Positions 49,886 to 64,000 of a DNA stretch of 64,000 nucleotides are shown in pieces. The notes under the pieces were generated by a model. It was not told the origin of the DNA. It saw only the letters and a list, made by a program, of their open reading frames with translations, and made no database searches. Position 1 is the first letter of the stretch. The number at the start of each line of letters is the position of its first letter. The translations under genes were made by a program, and so were the position numbers. Source of the stretch: Sulfuritalea sp. (GTDB lineage Bacteria > Pseudomonadota > Gammaproteobacteria > Burkholderiales > Rhodocyclaceae); contig JADJFK010000001.1 of NCBI GenBank assembly GCA_016708585.1, positions 96,070-160,069 of the forward strand. Direction: 5' to 3'.

Positions 49886-52155
49886 AAAACATTAAACGCG
49901 CCGCGGTTGCACTTGCGGGCCTTTGGCTTGGACTCGCCGGCATTTCGTTCGCGGCAGAAAACTCCATCAAGCAGATCCAGGTCAGGCGCGACGGCGATCA
50001 AGTCCTGCTCAAGGTGCAGATGGCGGCACCTCTGAAGTCGATGCCCGGCAACTGGAGCGTGGTCGAGCCGCCGCGGGTCGTGATCGACTTCCCCGAGACC
50101 GACAACAAGTCCGGGCAATCCACGCAACAGGTGGCGGAGGGTGACCTCAAGAGCCTGAATCTGGTTCAATCCGACAAATTGACACGGCTGGTGCTGAATC
50201 TCTATCGACCGACCAAGTTTTCCACCGAAATTGCCGGAGATGTTCTATTCATCAAGCTGCAGGGGCAGGGTGTGCAGTCCAGCAGCGAAGCGGCGCCGAG
50301 CGTATTTCAGCGAACCGGGACGACCGCGGCAGGTAGCCCGGGAAGTGCGGCGGCCCGGACCGATGCGGCAGCCATTCGTGACATCATTTTCCGTCGCGGC
50401 GAGGAGGGCCAGGCCTGGGTTATCATCGATCTGACCGACGGCACCGTGCCGGTCGATATCCGGCGCGTGGGGACCGGCCTGACCGTGGAACTGCGGGATG
50501 TGGAACTGCCCGAACGCTTGCAGAACCGCCGCGATGTCAACGACTTCGCAACGCCGGTTACCGGGCTGACTTCGCGTGCCATGGGCAACCTGACACGCAT
50601 CGACATCAACGCGCGCGGACGCTGGTTCCACCAGGCGCACCTGGCGAACAACCAGCTGTCCATCGAAGTCAAGCCGATACCGGCGGACGACGCCAACAAG
50701 CTGGTCCAGACCGGCCAGCAGGGCCAAAAGGTTTCGATCAACTTCTTTGCCGCGGATGCCACCATGGTCCTGCGCACCTTGGCGGACATTTCGGGCAAGA
50801 ACGTGCTGATCGATCCCTCGTTGAGCGGACGAACCGTAACCGCGAACCTTGACAACATCCCCTATGACCAGGCACTTGAAATCATCATGGGGCAGGTCAA
50901 TGCCGGGATGCGGGTGCGCAACGACATCATTCTCTTCGGCGATCGGGCCGTCCTGCAGAAGCGGGATCAGGACAACGCGGACGAGGCCGCTCGCGCGAGC
51001 GATGTCGCACCGCTGGTGGCCGAAACATTCAAGCTCAACTACGTCAAGACCGGTGACATCATCGCCCTGGTGAACAGCAGCTTCGCTCCGGCTGCAACCC
51101 CGACGGGCGCGGCGCCTCCGGTTGCTGGCGTGGTCTCCCCGGCAGCCAATATCGCCGGCGGTTCGCCTGCGCCGGCACCGGCCTCGGGCGGTTCGGCGCC
51201 GGCCGGCGGCGGCAGTTCCGCCAAGGGCATGCTCTCCGCGCGCGGAAGCATTTCGGCCCACGACGCAACCAACCAGCTGTTCGTCCGTGATACGGCGGCG
51301 GTCGTGGAGGCCATCCGCGAAGTCATCCGCAATGTGGATGTTCCGCCCAAGCAGGTAATGATCGAAGCCCGCATCGTCGAGGCCTCGACCGGCTTTGCCA
51401 GTTCGCTCGGCATGCGCTTGCGCCTCGCCAATGCGAATCTCCTTGGCAACCAGGGCGGGCAAAATCTGTTCGGTACCGGGACCCGTTGGGCGCCCGGCAC
51501 CACGACCAGTTATTCCAATACCGATACCTATGGCGTGCCAAGTACGCCGACGCTGACACGGTCGACCGATATCTTCAAGCCCAGCTATGCCCTGGCGGGA
51601 GCGGCCAACTTTGGCCTGATGCTGTTCAACAACGCAGGCAGCAAGCTGCTCGCGCTGGAGTTGCAGGCGGCTGAAACCGACTCGCGCAACAAGACGATAT
51701 CTTCCCCGCGAATCGTAACCCTGAACCGCAAGGCGGCGACGATCAACAATACCCAGCAGGTGACCATTCTCAGCGGCGTCAACGCGACGACGGGCCTGCC
51801 GATCTACCAGACCTTCTCGGCACCTCTTACGCTCGGGGTGACACCATCGGTGAATCCCGACAACCGCATCAGCCTCGACCTCAACATCGCCAAGAGCACG
51901 ATCACCAACGCGACGACCGGCAGCCTGGATACCAACACGGTAACCACCAACGTCATTGTCGAAAACGGGGGAACGGTGGTCATCGGCGGTTTCGCGCGGG
52001 AATCGGAATTGCAGGTGCAGGACCGCGTTCCCTTCCTCGGCGACCTGCCCTACGTGGGGAATCTTTTCAAAACCACGACAAAGAGCAATGCGCGCAGCGA
52101 GCTGCTGGTTTTCATTACGCCGCGCATCATCAGCGACGCGGTCTCGCAGCGATAG
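49882..52155 (+). CDS. pilQ: Type IV pilus secretin PilQ
   Basis: A 757-residue outer membrane secretin. It has a signal peptide, two AMIN domains that bind peptidoglycan (about 30-130 and 165-270), N0 (VSINFFAADATMVLRTLADI) and N1 domains, a Gly/Ala/Pro-rich insert (about 420-450), and the secretin domain with QVMIEARIVEASTGFASSLG and VENGGTVVIGGFARESELQ. The conserved end VPFLGDLPYVGNLFKTTTKS is present. The pilus and any incoming DNA would pass through it. Followed by a strong terminator. Confidence 0.97.
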   Translation: MKNIKRAAVALAGLWLGLAGISFAAENSIKQIQVRRDGDQVLLKVQMAAPLKSMPGNWSVVEPPRVVIDFPETDNKSGQSTQQVAEGDLKSLNLVQSDKLTRLVLNLYRPTKFSTEIAGDVLFIKLQGQGVQSSSEAAPSVFQRTGTTAAGSPGSAAARTDAAAIRDIIFRRGEEGQAWVIIDLTDGTVPVDIRRVGTGLTVELRDVELPERLQNRRDVNDFATPVTGLTSRAMGNLTRIDINARGRWFHQAHLANNQLSIEVKPIPADDANKLVQTGQQGQKVSINFFAADATMVLRTLADISGKNVLIDPSLSGRTVTANLDNIPYDQALEIIMGQVNAGMRVRNDIILFGDRAVLQKRDQDNADEAARASDVAPLVAETFKLNYVKTGDIIALVNSSFAPAATPTGAAPPVAGVVSPAANIAGGSPAPAPASGGSAPAGGGSSAKGMLSARGSISAHDATNQLFVRDTAAVVEAIREVIRNVDVPPKQVMIEARIVEASTGFASSLGMRLRLANANLLGNQGGQNLFGTGTRWAPGTTTSYSNTDTYGVPSTPTLTRSTDIFKPSYALAGAANFGLMLFNNAGSKLLALELQAAETDSRNKTISSPRIVTLNRKAATINNTQQVTILSGVNATTGLPIYQTFSAPLTLGVTPSVNPDNRISLDLNIAKSTITNATTGSLDTNTVTTNVIVENGGTVVIGGFARESELQVQDRVPFLGDLPYVGNLFKTTTKSNARSELLVFITPRIISDAVSQR

Positions 52156-52175
52156 CACGGGCTCGGTTGCACGCA

Positions 52176-52211
52176 CACGGGGCCGGCTTGTATGCCGGCC
52201 CCGTGCTTTTT
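52176..52211 (+). terminator. Rho-independent terminator after pilQ
   Basis: A perfect 12-bp stem (CACGGGGCCGGC paired with GCCGGCCCCGTG, loop TTGTAT) is followed by CTTTTT. It closes the pilMNOPQ transcript. The remaining 140 bases before aroK hold no gene. Confidence 0.9.
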
Positions 52212-52354
52212 GCGCCCCCCGTGGCGAGTGGGGACGCTATCGCGGGGGCGGGGCATTTCAACGCGGGACCCAGGGAACGCATTTCCTGGCGGAATCGGCC
52301 AGCGACCGAAGTGCAGTCGGCATGCCGGGGGAGCCGCGCTGATACAATCCGGCC

Positions 52355-52882
52355 GTGAATTCGAACAACAACATCTATCTGGTCGGCATGCCGGGCGCGG
52401 GCAAGACCACGGTCGGGCGCCAGCTCGCGAAGCGCATGCACCGCTCCTTTGTCGATGCCGATCACGAGATCGAGGCGCGAACCGGCGTCAGGATTCCGCT
52501 GATTTTCGACATAGAGGGCGAACAGGGCTTTCGGGATCGCGAGTCGAAAGTCCTGGCCGAGCTCGGCAGCCGGTCCGGGCTGATCGTCGCTACGGGCGGT
52601 GGCGCGGTACTGCGGCCGGAAAATCGCGCCGCACTCAAGGAGGGTGGTGTAGTTGTCTATCTTCATGCCACGCCGCAGCTGTTGTTTGAACGTACACGCC
52701 TGGACCATAACCGGCCGCTGCTGCAGGTCGCCGATCCGATAAAGAAGATCGAGGAACTGTTTGCGGTGCGCGATCCGCTGTATCGCGAAGTGGCAGACAT
52801 CACCATTAACAGCCTGGGCGGCAGCATCAGTCATCTTGTCAGGCAGTTGGAGCGGGAGTTGCAAAAGCAATGCGCCGCCTGA
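52355..52882 (+). CDS. aroK: Shikimate kinase AroK
   Basis: A 175-residue kinase phosphorylating shikimate at O3. It has Walker A GMPGAGKTT (11-19), the DADHEIE metal/substrate motif, GLIVATGGGAVLR and the lid RLDHNRPLLQ. Start GTG 52355 has no Shine-Dalgarno but a -10-like TACAAT lies only six bases ahead, so a very short or absent leader is possible. Overlaps aroB by 13 bases. Confidence 0.95.
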   Translation: MNSNNNIYLVGMPGAGKTTVGRQLAKRMHRSFVDADHEIEARTGVRIPLIFDIEGEQGFRDRESKVLAELGSRSGLIVATGGGAVLRPENRAALKEGGVVVYLHATPQLLFERTRLDHNRPLLQVADPIKKIEELFAVRDPLYREVADITINSLGGSISHLVRQLERELQKQCAA

Positions 52883-53964
52883 CGCTGTCGCTTGGTGCTC
52901 ATAGCTATCCGATCCTGATCGGCGGCGGCCTGCTGACAGCGGTCGACCAGATCCAGCCTTTTCTGCGCAGTCCGCGGATTGCCCTCGTCAGCAACACTAC
53001 CGTTGCGCCCCTGTACCTTGAGCGCCTTGTCGGCGCCATGGAAAAAGCCGGCATTGGCGTGACGCCGATAATTCTTCCTGATGGTGAAGCCTACAAGAAC
53101 TGGGAATCACTCAACCTGATTCATGACGCCTTGCTGGCTGCTCGCTGCGATCGCAGCACAACGATCGTCGCCCTCGGTGGCGGCGTGATCGGCGACCTCG
53201 CGGGGTTTGCCGCCGCGACCTACCAGCGCGGCGTACCCTTCATCCAGATCCCTACCACCTTGCTGTCGCAGGTCGATTCGTCGGTGGGCGGCAAGACCGG
53301 GATCAACCACCCGCGCGGCAAGAACATGATCGGCGCGTTCTGGCAGCCGAAGCTTGTTCTGGCGGATACCGATGCGCTGCAGTCACTCCCGGCCCGCGAG
53401 TTGTCGTCTGGCATGGCGGAAGTCATCAAGTACGGGTTGATTCGTGACCTGCCTTTTCTCGAATGGCTGGAGGCCAACATGGAAGGGCTGATGGCGTGCG
53501 ACGGGCAACTGCTGGCGCAGGCGATCGAACGCTCTTGCGCCAACAAGGCCGAGGTAGTGGCTGCCGACGAATTTGAAACGGCAAAGGAGGGCGGCCGCGC
53601 GCTGCTGAATCTCGGTCACACATTCGGCCATGCGATCGAGACCGGCATGGGTTACGGCGAGTGGTTGCACGGCGAGGCCGTTGCCGCCGGAACGATGATG
53701 GCGGCCGAGCTTTCCCGGCGCCTGGGCTGGCTGTCCGCCGCCGATGTAGAGCGGGTCCGTGCGCTGATGTTGCGTGCCGGCCTGCCTGTCAGCGGTCCCG
53801 ATCTCGGTGTTTCGCGCTATCTTGAATTGATGTCGCACGACAAGAAGGTAATCGCCGGCAGCCTGCGCCTGATCCTGCTCAAGGGCCTGGGGCAAGCGGT
53901 GATCCATGCCGACGCGCCGTCCGCCGACATCGCCGCGGCCATCGAAGCCTGCAGCCGTGCCTGA
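52870..53964 (+). CDS. aroB: 3-dehydroquinate synthase AroB
   Basis: A 364-residue NAD- and metal-dependent enzyme converting DAHP to 3-dehydroquinate. It has ILPDGEAYKNWESLN, the NAD-binding GGGVIGDLAGFAAATYQRG, SVGGKTGINHPRGKNMIGAF, and zinc ligands in GHTFGHAIE and WLHGEAVAAG. Shares an operon with aroK, the usual arrangement. Confidence 0.96.
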   Translation: MRRLTLSLGAHSYPILIGGGLLTAVDQIQPFLRSPRIALVSNTTVAPLYLERLVGAMEKAGIGVTPIILPDGEAYKNWESLNLIHDALLAARCDRSTTIVALGGGVIGDLAGFAAATYQRGVPFIQIPTTLLSQVDSSVGGKTGINHPRGKNMIGAFWQPKLVLADTDALQSLPARELSSGMAEVIKYGLIRDLPFLEWLEANMEGLMACDGQLLAQAIERSCANKAEVVAADEFETAKEGGRALLNLGHTFGHAIETGMGYGEWLHGEAVAAGTMMAAELSRRLGWLSAADVERVRALMLRAGLPVSGPDLGVSRYLELMSHDKKVIAGSLRLILLKGLGQAVIHADAPSADIAAAIEACSRA

Positions 53965-55081
53965 TCTGGCGTCCTACGCGGTCAGTGACGGCAACAGCAG
54001 GGGGCGCGCGCATGCGGAGCCGCGACCCAAGGTGCGCAGCGAGTTTCAGCGTGATCGCGATCGCATCGTACATTCCACGGCGTTTCGTCGCCTCGAGTAC
54101 AAGACCCAGGTTTTCGTCAACCACGAAGGCGACCTGTTTCGCACCCGCCTGACGCACAGCATCGAAGTGGCCCAGATCGCACGCACGGTGGCGCGTGCCC
54201 TGGAGCTCAATGACGACCTTGTCGAGGCCGTCGCACTGGCCCACGACCTCGGCCATACCCCGTTCGGCCACGCCGGCCAGGAGGCGCTCAATCAGTGCAT
54301 GCAGGGGCATGGCGGCTTCGAGCACAATCTGCAAAGCCTGCGCATCGTCGATCGCCTGGAAGAGCGCTACGGCGCCTTCGATGGCCTGAACCTGATGTTC
54401 GAAACGCGCGAGGGCATCCTCAAGCATTGTTCGCCGGCGCGTGCCCGGGAGCTCGGCGAGGTCGGTCAGCGCTTTCTCGATGACCGCCGGCCTTCGCTGG
54501 AAGCGCAGATCTGCAATCTGGCCGATGAAATCGCCTACAACAACCACGACGTCGACGACGGATTGCGTTCAGGCGTGCTCACGCTGGAGCAATTGCAGGG
54601 CGTCTCGCTGTTCGCACGCCACGCTGCCGAAGTTTCCGCCGAATTTCCTTCCATCGCCGGGCGTCGCCGGGTACATGAAACCATCCGGCGCATGATCGAC
54701 GCCCAGGTCACCGACTTGTTGGCCGAGTCCGCGCGACGTATCGCGGCGGCGGCCCCCGCTGCGCTGGAAGACGTGCGCAGCGCACCGGAACTGATAGGGT
54801 TTTCCGCTGCGATGGCGGAGGAGAATCGCGCACTCAAGGGCTTTTTGCGCGAGCACCTCTACCGCCATTTCGAGGTCTTGCGGATGACTGCCAAGGCGCG
54901 GCGCGTGATCCATGACCTGTTCGGTGCTTTCGTCACCGATCCACGCCTGCTGCCGCCCCAGTACCAGGCCATGGCGGACGCCGGGGGCATAGAGCGGGCA
55001 ACGGCGGACTACATTGCCGGCATGACTGATCGCTACTCGATGCGGGAGCATCGTCGCCTGTTCGCCGTCAGCGAGTTCTGA
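53957..55081 (+). CDS. dgt: Deoxyguanosinetriphosphate triphosphohydrolase-like protein
   Basis: A 374-residue HD-domain hydrolase. Key parts are RRLEYKTQVFVNHEGDLFRT, the HD metal ligands in RLTHSIEVAQIART and LAHDLGHTPFGHAGQ, and LEAQICNLADEIAYNNHDVD. It degrades dGTP or other dNTPs and so affects nucleotide pools. Start GTG 53957 overlaps the end of aroB by 8 bases; longer frames would overlap more. Confidence 0.92.
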   Translation: MPDLASYAVSDGNSRGRAHAEPRPKVRSEFQRDRDRIVHSTAFRRLEYKTQVFVNHEGDLFRTRLTHSIEVAQIARTVARALELNDDLVEAVALAHDLGHTPFGHAGQEALNQCMQGHGGFEHNLQSLRIVDRLEERYGAFDGLNLMFETREGILKHCSPARARELGEVGQRFLDDRRPSLEAQICNLADEIAYNNHDVDDGLRSGVLTLEQLQGVSLFARHAAEVSAEFPSIAGRRRVHETIRRMIDAQVTDLLAESARRIAAAAPAALEDVRSAPELIGFSAAMAEENRALKGFLREHLYRHFEVLRMTAKARRVIHDLFGAFVTDPRLLPPQYQAMADAGGIERATADYIAGMTDRYSMREHRRLFAVSEF

Positions 55082-55168
55082 GCCCGTTTGCTGCGTTGCA
55101 GCGTATTGAAATCCACCCCTTTTGGCGGTATATTTGGGGCGTCCGCGATGCATGGCGGAACATCCAAG

Positions 55169-55198
55169 GCCGGGGAGCGGCAACACCCCGGCTTTTTT
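55169..55198 (+). terminator. Rho-independent terminator between dgt and gltB
   Basis: GCCGGGG (55169-55175) pairs with CCCCGGC (55186-55192) and is followed by six T residues. It ends the aroK-aroB-dgt transcript, or acts as an attenuator in the gltB leader, as it is only about 60 bases before the gltB start. Confidence 0.8.
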
Positions 55199-55259
55199 GC
55201 CGGCCGCATTTTGCAGATAGTTCGGCCGATTGCCGGTCGCATTTCCGAGGAAAGACACG

Positions 55260-59896
<4,637 letters not shown>

Positions 59897-59900
<4 letters not shown>

Positions 59901-61363
59901 TGGGCAAGCCAACCGGATTCCTCGAATTCCAGCGCATCTCGGAGAGCTACGAGAAGGCCGAGTCGCGGGTCAAGCACTACCGCGAATTCATCCCGCACCT
60001 GAGCGATGAGCAGGCGCGCACCCAGGGTGCGCGCTGCATGGATTGCGGCATTCCGTTCTGCAACAACGGCTGCCCGGTGAACAACCTGATCCCGGACTGG
60101 AACGACCTGGTCTATCGCGGCAAGTGGCAGGAAGCGATCATCTCCCTGCACTCGACCAACAACTTCCCGGAATTCACCAGCCGCATCTGCCCCGCGCCCT
60201 GCGAGGCGGCCTGCACGCTGAACATTCCGCAGACGCCGGTCGGCATCAAGTCGATCGAGCGCGCCATCATCGACAAGGCCGGCGAGAACGGCTTGGGTGG
60301 TGCCGCAACCGGCGGCGAAGAAGACCGGCAAGAAGGTCGCCATCGTCGGCTCCGGCCCGGCGGGTCTGGCGGCGGCGCAGCAACTGGCGCGCGTCGGCCA
60401 CGCCGTCACGGTGTTCGAGAAGAACGACCGCATCGGCGGCCTCTTGCGCTACGGCATTCCCGACTTCAAGCTCGACAAGCGCCTGATCGACTGGCGCATG
60501 GCGCAGATGGAAGTCGAGGGCGTCAAGTTCGTCACCGGGACCATGGTCACCGGCGCCACGCTCCCGGCCGGCATCGTCAATGACGCGAAGAAGACCGTCA
60601 GCGCCGGGCAGTTGCAAAAGGATTTCGATGCCGTGGTGCTGGCCGGGGGCTCCGAGAATCCGCGTGACCTGCCGGTTCCCGGGCGCGAACTCAAGGGCGT
60701 GCATTTCGCGCTCGAGTTCCTCATCCCGCAGAACAAGCAAGTCGCCGGCGGTCGGCCGAACCCGATCAACGTCAAGGGCAAGCATGTTCTGGTCATCGGC
60801 GGCGGCGACACCGGTTCCGATTGCGTCGGCACCTCGAACCGCCACGGCGCCGCCAGCATCACCCAGATCGAACTGCTGCCGCGCCCGCCCGAGCAGGAAA
60901 ACGGCGAGCTGACCTGGCCCTACTGGCCGCTGAAGATGCGCACCTCGTCCTCGCACGACGAAGGTTGCGCGCGCGACTGGGCCATCGGCACCAAGGAATT
61001 CATCGGTGAGAAGGGCGTGCTCAAGGCCGTCAAGGCCGTGCGCCTGGAATGGAAGGACGGCAAGATGAGCGAGGTCGCCGGGTCGGAATTCGAGATTCCG
61101 GCGGACTATGTATTCCTGGCCATGGGTTTCGTCAGCCCGGTCGGCGGCGTGCTCGAAGCTTTCTGCATCGACAAGGACGCGCGCGGCAATGCCAGAGCCA
61201 CTACCGAGGACGAACAGGCCTACGCCACCAGCGTCCCGGCGTGTTCGCCGCCGGCGACATGCGGCGCGGCCAGTCGCTGGTGGTCTGGGCCATCCGCGAA
61301 GGTCGCCAGTGCGCGCGCAGCGTCGACCAGTTCCTGATGGGTTCCAGCACGCTGCCCCGGTAA
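59897..61363 (+). CDS. gltD: Glutamate synthase small subunit GltD, interrupted by two frameshifts
   Basis: The protein starts normally with cysteines for two 4Fe-4S clusters (CMDCGIPFCNNGCP, CPAPCEAACT). An extra base near 60292 (GGCTTGGG where GGCTGGG is expected) shifts the frame. The next frame carries the FAD motif IVGSGPAGLAAAQQLARVG and NADPH motif VIGGGDTGSDCVGTSNR. Near 61237 one base is missing, and the last part (GVFAAGDMRRGQSLVVWAI to STLPR) lies in a third frame, ending at TAA 61361. All parts are otherwise well conserved, so sequence error is more likely than loss; a joined product would be about 488 residues. Confidence 0.9.
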
Positions 61364-61370
61364 GCCGGCC

Positions 61371-62741
61371 TTGAACGTCGTCATCCTCGCCGCGGGCAAG
61401 GGCAAGCGGATGCATTCCGACCTGCCCAAGGTCCTGCATCCGCTGGCGGGGAGGCCCCTGCTGGCTCATGTCATCGAAAGCGCGCGGGAACTCGGCGCGG
61501 AGAATATCTGCGTGGTCCATGGTCACGGCGGCGAACAGGTGCGTGCCGCCCTCGATGCGCCGGACCTGGCCTGGGCCTTGCAGGAACCCCAGCTCGGCAC
61601 CGGCCATGCGGTGATGCAAGCACTGCCGCATCTTGATATCGCCGTATCGCCGGCGCCGACTTTTACCCTGGTGCTGTATGGCGACGTGCCCCTGACCCGC
61701 GCTTCGACCCTGCGGCGCCTGGTCGCAGCGGCCGGCAGCGACAAGCTGGCGCTGCTCACCGCATACCTCGACAATCCTCTCGGCTATGGCCGCATCGTGC
61801 GCGTGGATGGCCGGGTCGTGCGCATCGTCGAGGAAAAGGATGCGGACGATGCCGAGCGGGCCATCCGCGAGATCAACACCGGCATCCTCGTCGCGCCGAC
61901 GGCAGCGCTGGCGCGCTGGCTGCCGACCCTGGGCAACCGCAATGCGCAGGGCGAGTACTACCTGACCGACATCGTCGCCATGGCGGTCAGCGAGGGCATG
62001 CCGGTGGCGACCGCGCATCCCGATGCCGCCTGGGAAACCGAGGGCGTGAACAGCAAGCTGCAACTGGCGGCGCTGGAACGCGTGCACCAGCGCAATGTCG
62101 CGGAAGGCCTGATGACCGTCGGCGTGACGCTGGCGGACCCGGCGCGCATCGACGTGCGCGGCGAGCTGCTGTGCGGGCGCGACGTCGCGATCGACGTCAA
62201 TTGCGTGTTCGAAGGCCGCGTCGAGCTCGCGGACGGGGTGTCCGTCGCCGCCAATTGCGTACTGAAGAACTGCCGCATCGGCCGCGGCGCCCGCATTGCC
62301 CCCTTCTGCCACATCGAGGATGCGGTGGTCGGCGAGCAGTCCATCATTGGTCCTTATGCCCGGCTGCGCCCCGGCGCCGAACTCGGTCGCGACGTGCATG
62401 TCGGCAACTTCGTCGAGGTCAAGAACTCGACCATCGCCGACCATTCCAAGGCCAACCACCTCGCCTACATCGGCGACGCCACCATCGGCAGCCGCGTCAA
62501 TGTCGGTGCCGGCACCATCACCTGCAACTACGACGGCGCCAACAAGTTCCGCACCGTGATCGAGGATGACGCGTTCATCGGCTCCGACACGCAACTGGTG
62601 GCGCCGGTCACCGTCGGTCGTGGCGCCACGCTGGGCGCGGGGACCACGCTGACGCGCGATGCACCGCCGGACCAGCTGACCGTTTCGCGCGCGAAACAGA
62701 TGTCGATTCCCGGCTGGAAGCGGCCGATGAAAAAGAAGTAA
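61371..62741 (+). CDS. glmU: Bifunctional GlmU (N-acetyltransferase / uridyltransferase)
   Basis: A 456-residue enzyme making UDP-GlcNAc. The N-terminal uridyltransferase has LAAGKGKRMHSDLPKVLHPL, GTGHAV, LYGDVPL and INTGI. The C-terminal left-handed beta-helix has hexapeptide repeats and the acetyltransferase site (HLAYIGDATIG, GTITCNYDGANKFRT). Residues 91-98 (AVSPAPTF) are encoded by a copy of the dispersed repeat, lengthening the loop before LVLYGDVP by about five residues. The start is TTG 61371. Confidence 0.95.
   Translation: MNVVILAAGKGKRMHSDLPKVLHPLAGRPLLAHVIESARELGAENICVVHGHGGEQVRAALDAPDLAWALQEPQLGTGHAVMQALPHLDIAVSPAPTFTLVLYGDVPLTRASTLRRLVAAAGSDKLALLTAYLDNPLGYGRIVRVDGRVVRIVEEKDADDAERAIREINTGILVAPTAALARWLPTLGNRNAQGEYYLTDIVAMAVSEGMPVATAHPDAAWETEGVNSKLQLAALERVHQRNVAEGLMTVGVTLADPARIDVRGELLCGRDVAIDVNCVFEGRVELADGVSVAANCVLKNCRIGRGARIAPFCHIEDAVVGEQSIIGPYARLRPGAELGRDVHVGNFVEVKNSTIADHSKANHLAYIGDATIGSRVNVGAGTITCNYDGANKFRTVIEDDAFIGSDTQLVAPVTVGRGATLGAGTTLTRDAPPDQLTVSRAKQMSIPGWKRPMKKK
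61640..61664 (-). repeat. Dispersed 25-bp repeat, copy J
   Basis: Reverse copy, 24 of 25 bases, in frame within glmU, read as AVSPAPTF just before the conserved LVLYGDVPL strand. Confidence 0.85.
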
Positions 62742-62744
62742 GCC

Positions 62745-64000
62745 ATGTGCGGCATCGTCGCGGCGGTTGCTGCGCGCAACATCGTTCCGGTGCTGATCGA
62801 AGGCCTGATGAAGCTGGAGTATCGCGGCTACGACTCGGCTGGCCTGGCGCTGCTCAATCCGACGCTGACGCGCTTGCGCAGCGTCGGTCGCGTCGCCGAA
62901 CTCGCCGCGCAGGCGGCGGCCAGGTGGCCCATCATGGCATCGCCCACACCCGCTGGGCGACGCATGGCGTGCCTTCCGAGCGCAACGCCCATCCGCATGT
63001 TTCCGCCGGTCTCGCCGTGGTGCATAACGGCATCATCGAGAACTACGCCGAGCTCAAGCAGGAACTGATCGTGGATGGCTATGTGTTCGGCTCGGACACC
63101 GACACCGAAGTCATCGCCCACCTGATCCAGCACACCCTGAAGTCGACGCCCGATCTGTTCGAGGCAGTGCGTCTGGCCACGGCGCGGCTGATCGGCGCCT
63201 ATGCGATTGCCGTGGTACAGGAGTGGAACGACGCCATCGTCGTTGCCCGTCATGGCGCGCCCCTGTTGCTGGGTTTGGGTGACGACGGCAGCTATGCCGC
63301 TTCCGACGCCTCGGCCCTGCTGCAGGTGACGCGGCGCATGATCTACCTCGAAGACGGCGACGTCGCCGAACTGCGGCGCGACGGCGTGCGAATAGTCGGC
63401 GCTGGCGGTACGGCGCTGGATGTGCCGGGCGATCGCGCGGTGCACGAAAGCACGCTCTCGGCCGACGACGTCGAACTGGGCGACTACCAGCACTACATGC
63501 AGAAGGAAATCTTCGAGCAGCCGCAGGCGCTGGCCAACACGCTGGAAATGATCGGTGGCGTTCTGCCCCTGAGTCCCAACCTGTGCGGCGTCGCCGCGCC
63601 GGAGATGCCGCCGGGGTCCGCTCGGTGCTGATCATCGCCTGCGGCACCAGCTACCATTCCGGCCTCGTCGCGCGTTACTGGATCGAGCAGTTGGCCGGCA
63701 TCCCCTGCAGCGTCGAGATCGCCAGCGAATACCGCTACCGTGTCTCGGTGCCGAATCCCGAGCAACTCGTGGTGGCGATTTCCCAGTCCGGAGAAACCGC
63801 CGACACCCTGGCCTCGGTCAAGCATGCACGGCGCTGGGCATGGGCCGTACCCTGGCGATCTGCAACGTCGCCGAATCGGCCATCGTGCGCGACTGCGCGC
63901 TGCGCTTCCTGACCCGCGCCGGCCCCGAGATCGGCGTTGCCTCGACCAAGGCCTTCACCCGCAGCTCGCGGCGCTGTTCCTGCTGGCGTGACGCTGGCCA
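62745..64000 (+). CDS. glmS: Glutamine-fructose-6-phosphate aminotransferase GlmS, 5' part with several frameshifts
   Basis: The gene begins MCGIVAAVAARNIVPVLIEG, with Cys2 as the glutaminase nucleophile, and runs off the window. Conserved parts then appear in different frames: HHGIAHTRWATHGVPSERNA after about 62915, RSVLIIACGTSYHSGLVARY after about 63600, LGMGRTLAICNVAESAIVRD after about 63828 and QLAALFLLA after about 63960. Each switch fits one missing base. GlmS is essential, so errors in the sequence near a contig end are the likely cause. It lies 3 bases after glmU and makes the glucosamine-6-phosphate for the same pathway. Confidence 0.9.
63391..63415 (+). repeat. Dispersed 25-bp repeat, copy K (degenerate)
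   Basis: Forward copy matching 21 of 25 bases in glmS, read as IVGAGGTA. GlmS homologues have similar residues here (IxDAGG), so chance resemblance is possible. Confidence 0.4.

Overview
The window is high-GC chromosomal DNA from a betaproteobacterium, most likely of the Rhodocyclales / Sterolibacteriaceae type. The evidence is gene order: lysA next to cyaY, a class A PBP, pilMNOPQ, aroK-aroB-dgt and gltB-gltD lie together as is usual in that group. HslVU with a STAS protein, RapZ and a TRAP-based sugar-acid cluster fit the same picture. Genes are tightly packed, with many ATGA/GTGA overlaps, and no tRNA, rRNA, IS element or CRISPR array was seen.

Layout. 1-2133: an accessory edge with toxin-antitoxin remains (orphan hicB, truncated hicA, frameshifted XRE antitoxin, intact brnT-brnA). 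2134-13586: housekeeping genes (secreted protein of unknown role, hydrolase-OsmC fusion, rapZ, NusG_II/Gx/LON-domain genes, mutY, purT, flavin reductase, EamA transporter, LysR regulator, RlmI-type methyltransferase). 13611-21551: a zinc-homeostasis locus of two divergent operons around one perfect 49-bp palindrome. One side is ZIP, DUF2796, ABC ATPase, FtsX-like permease and DUF3299; the other is zur, a small secreted protein, a porin, a ZnuA-like protein and a ZnuB-like permease. 21597-25654: STAS protein, hslV, hslU, AEC transporter. 25721-37398: a catabolic cluster for an unidentified sugar acid (lactonase, IPMDH-family and Gfo/Idh/MocA dehydrogenases, TRAP transporter, OtnK-like kinase, OtnC-like decarboxylase, small monooxygenase, GntR regulator, APH-fold kinase and a divergent enolase paralogue). 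37553-43984: an envelope protein, an RND efflux pair, lysA and an lptM remnant. 44064-52211: cyaY, PBP1A and the type IV pilus operon pilMNOPQ. 52355-64000: aroK, aroB, dgt, gltB, gltD, glmU, glmS.

The most unusual feature is a 25-bp dispersed repeat (core GTCGGCGCCGGCGAC, preceded by an A-run) found in about eleven copies. Several lie in frame inside essential genes (hslU, lysA, glmU) and are always read as the peptide KVGAGDTA or, in the other orientation, AVSPAPTF. A second, GC-rich palindromic repeat is inserted in frame in the RlmI-type gene and at the end of the RND adaptor, and also sits between hslV and hslU and between the sugar-acid kinase and decarboxylase genes.

The last 4 kb carries at least six single-base indels in gltD and glmS, which look like sequence errors near a contig end rather than real gene loss.
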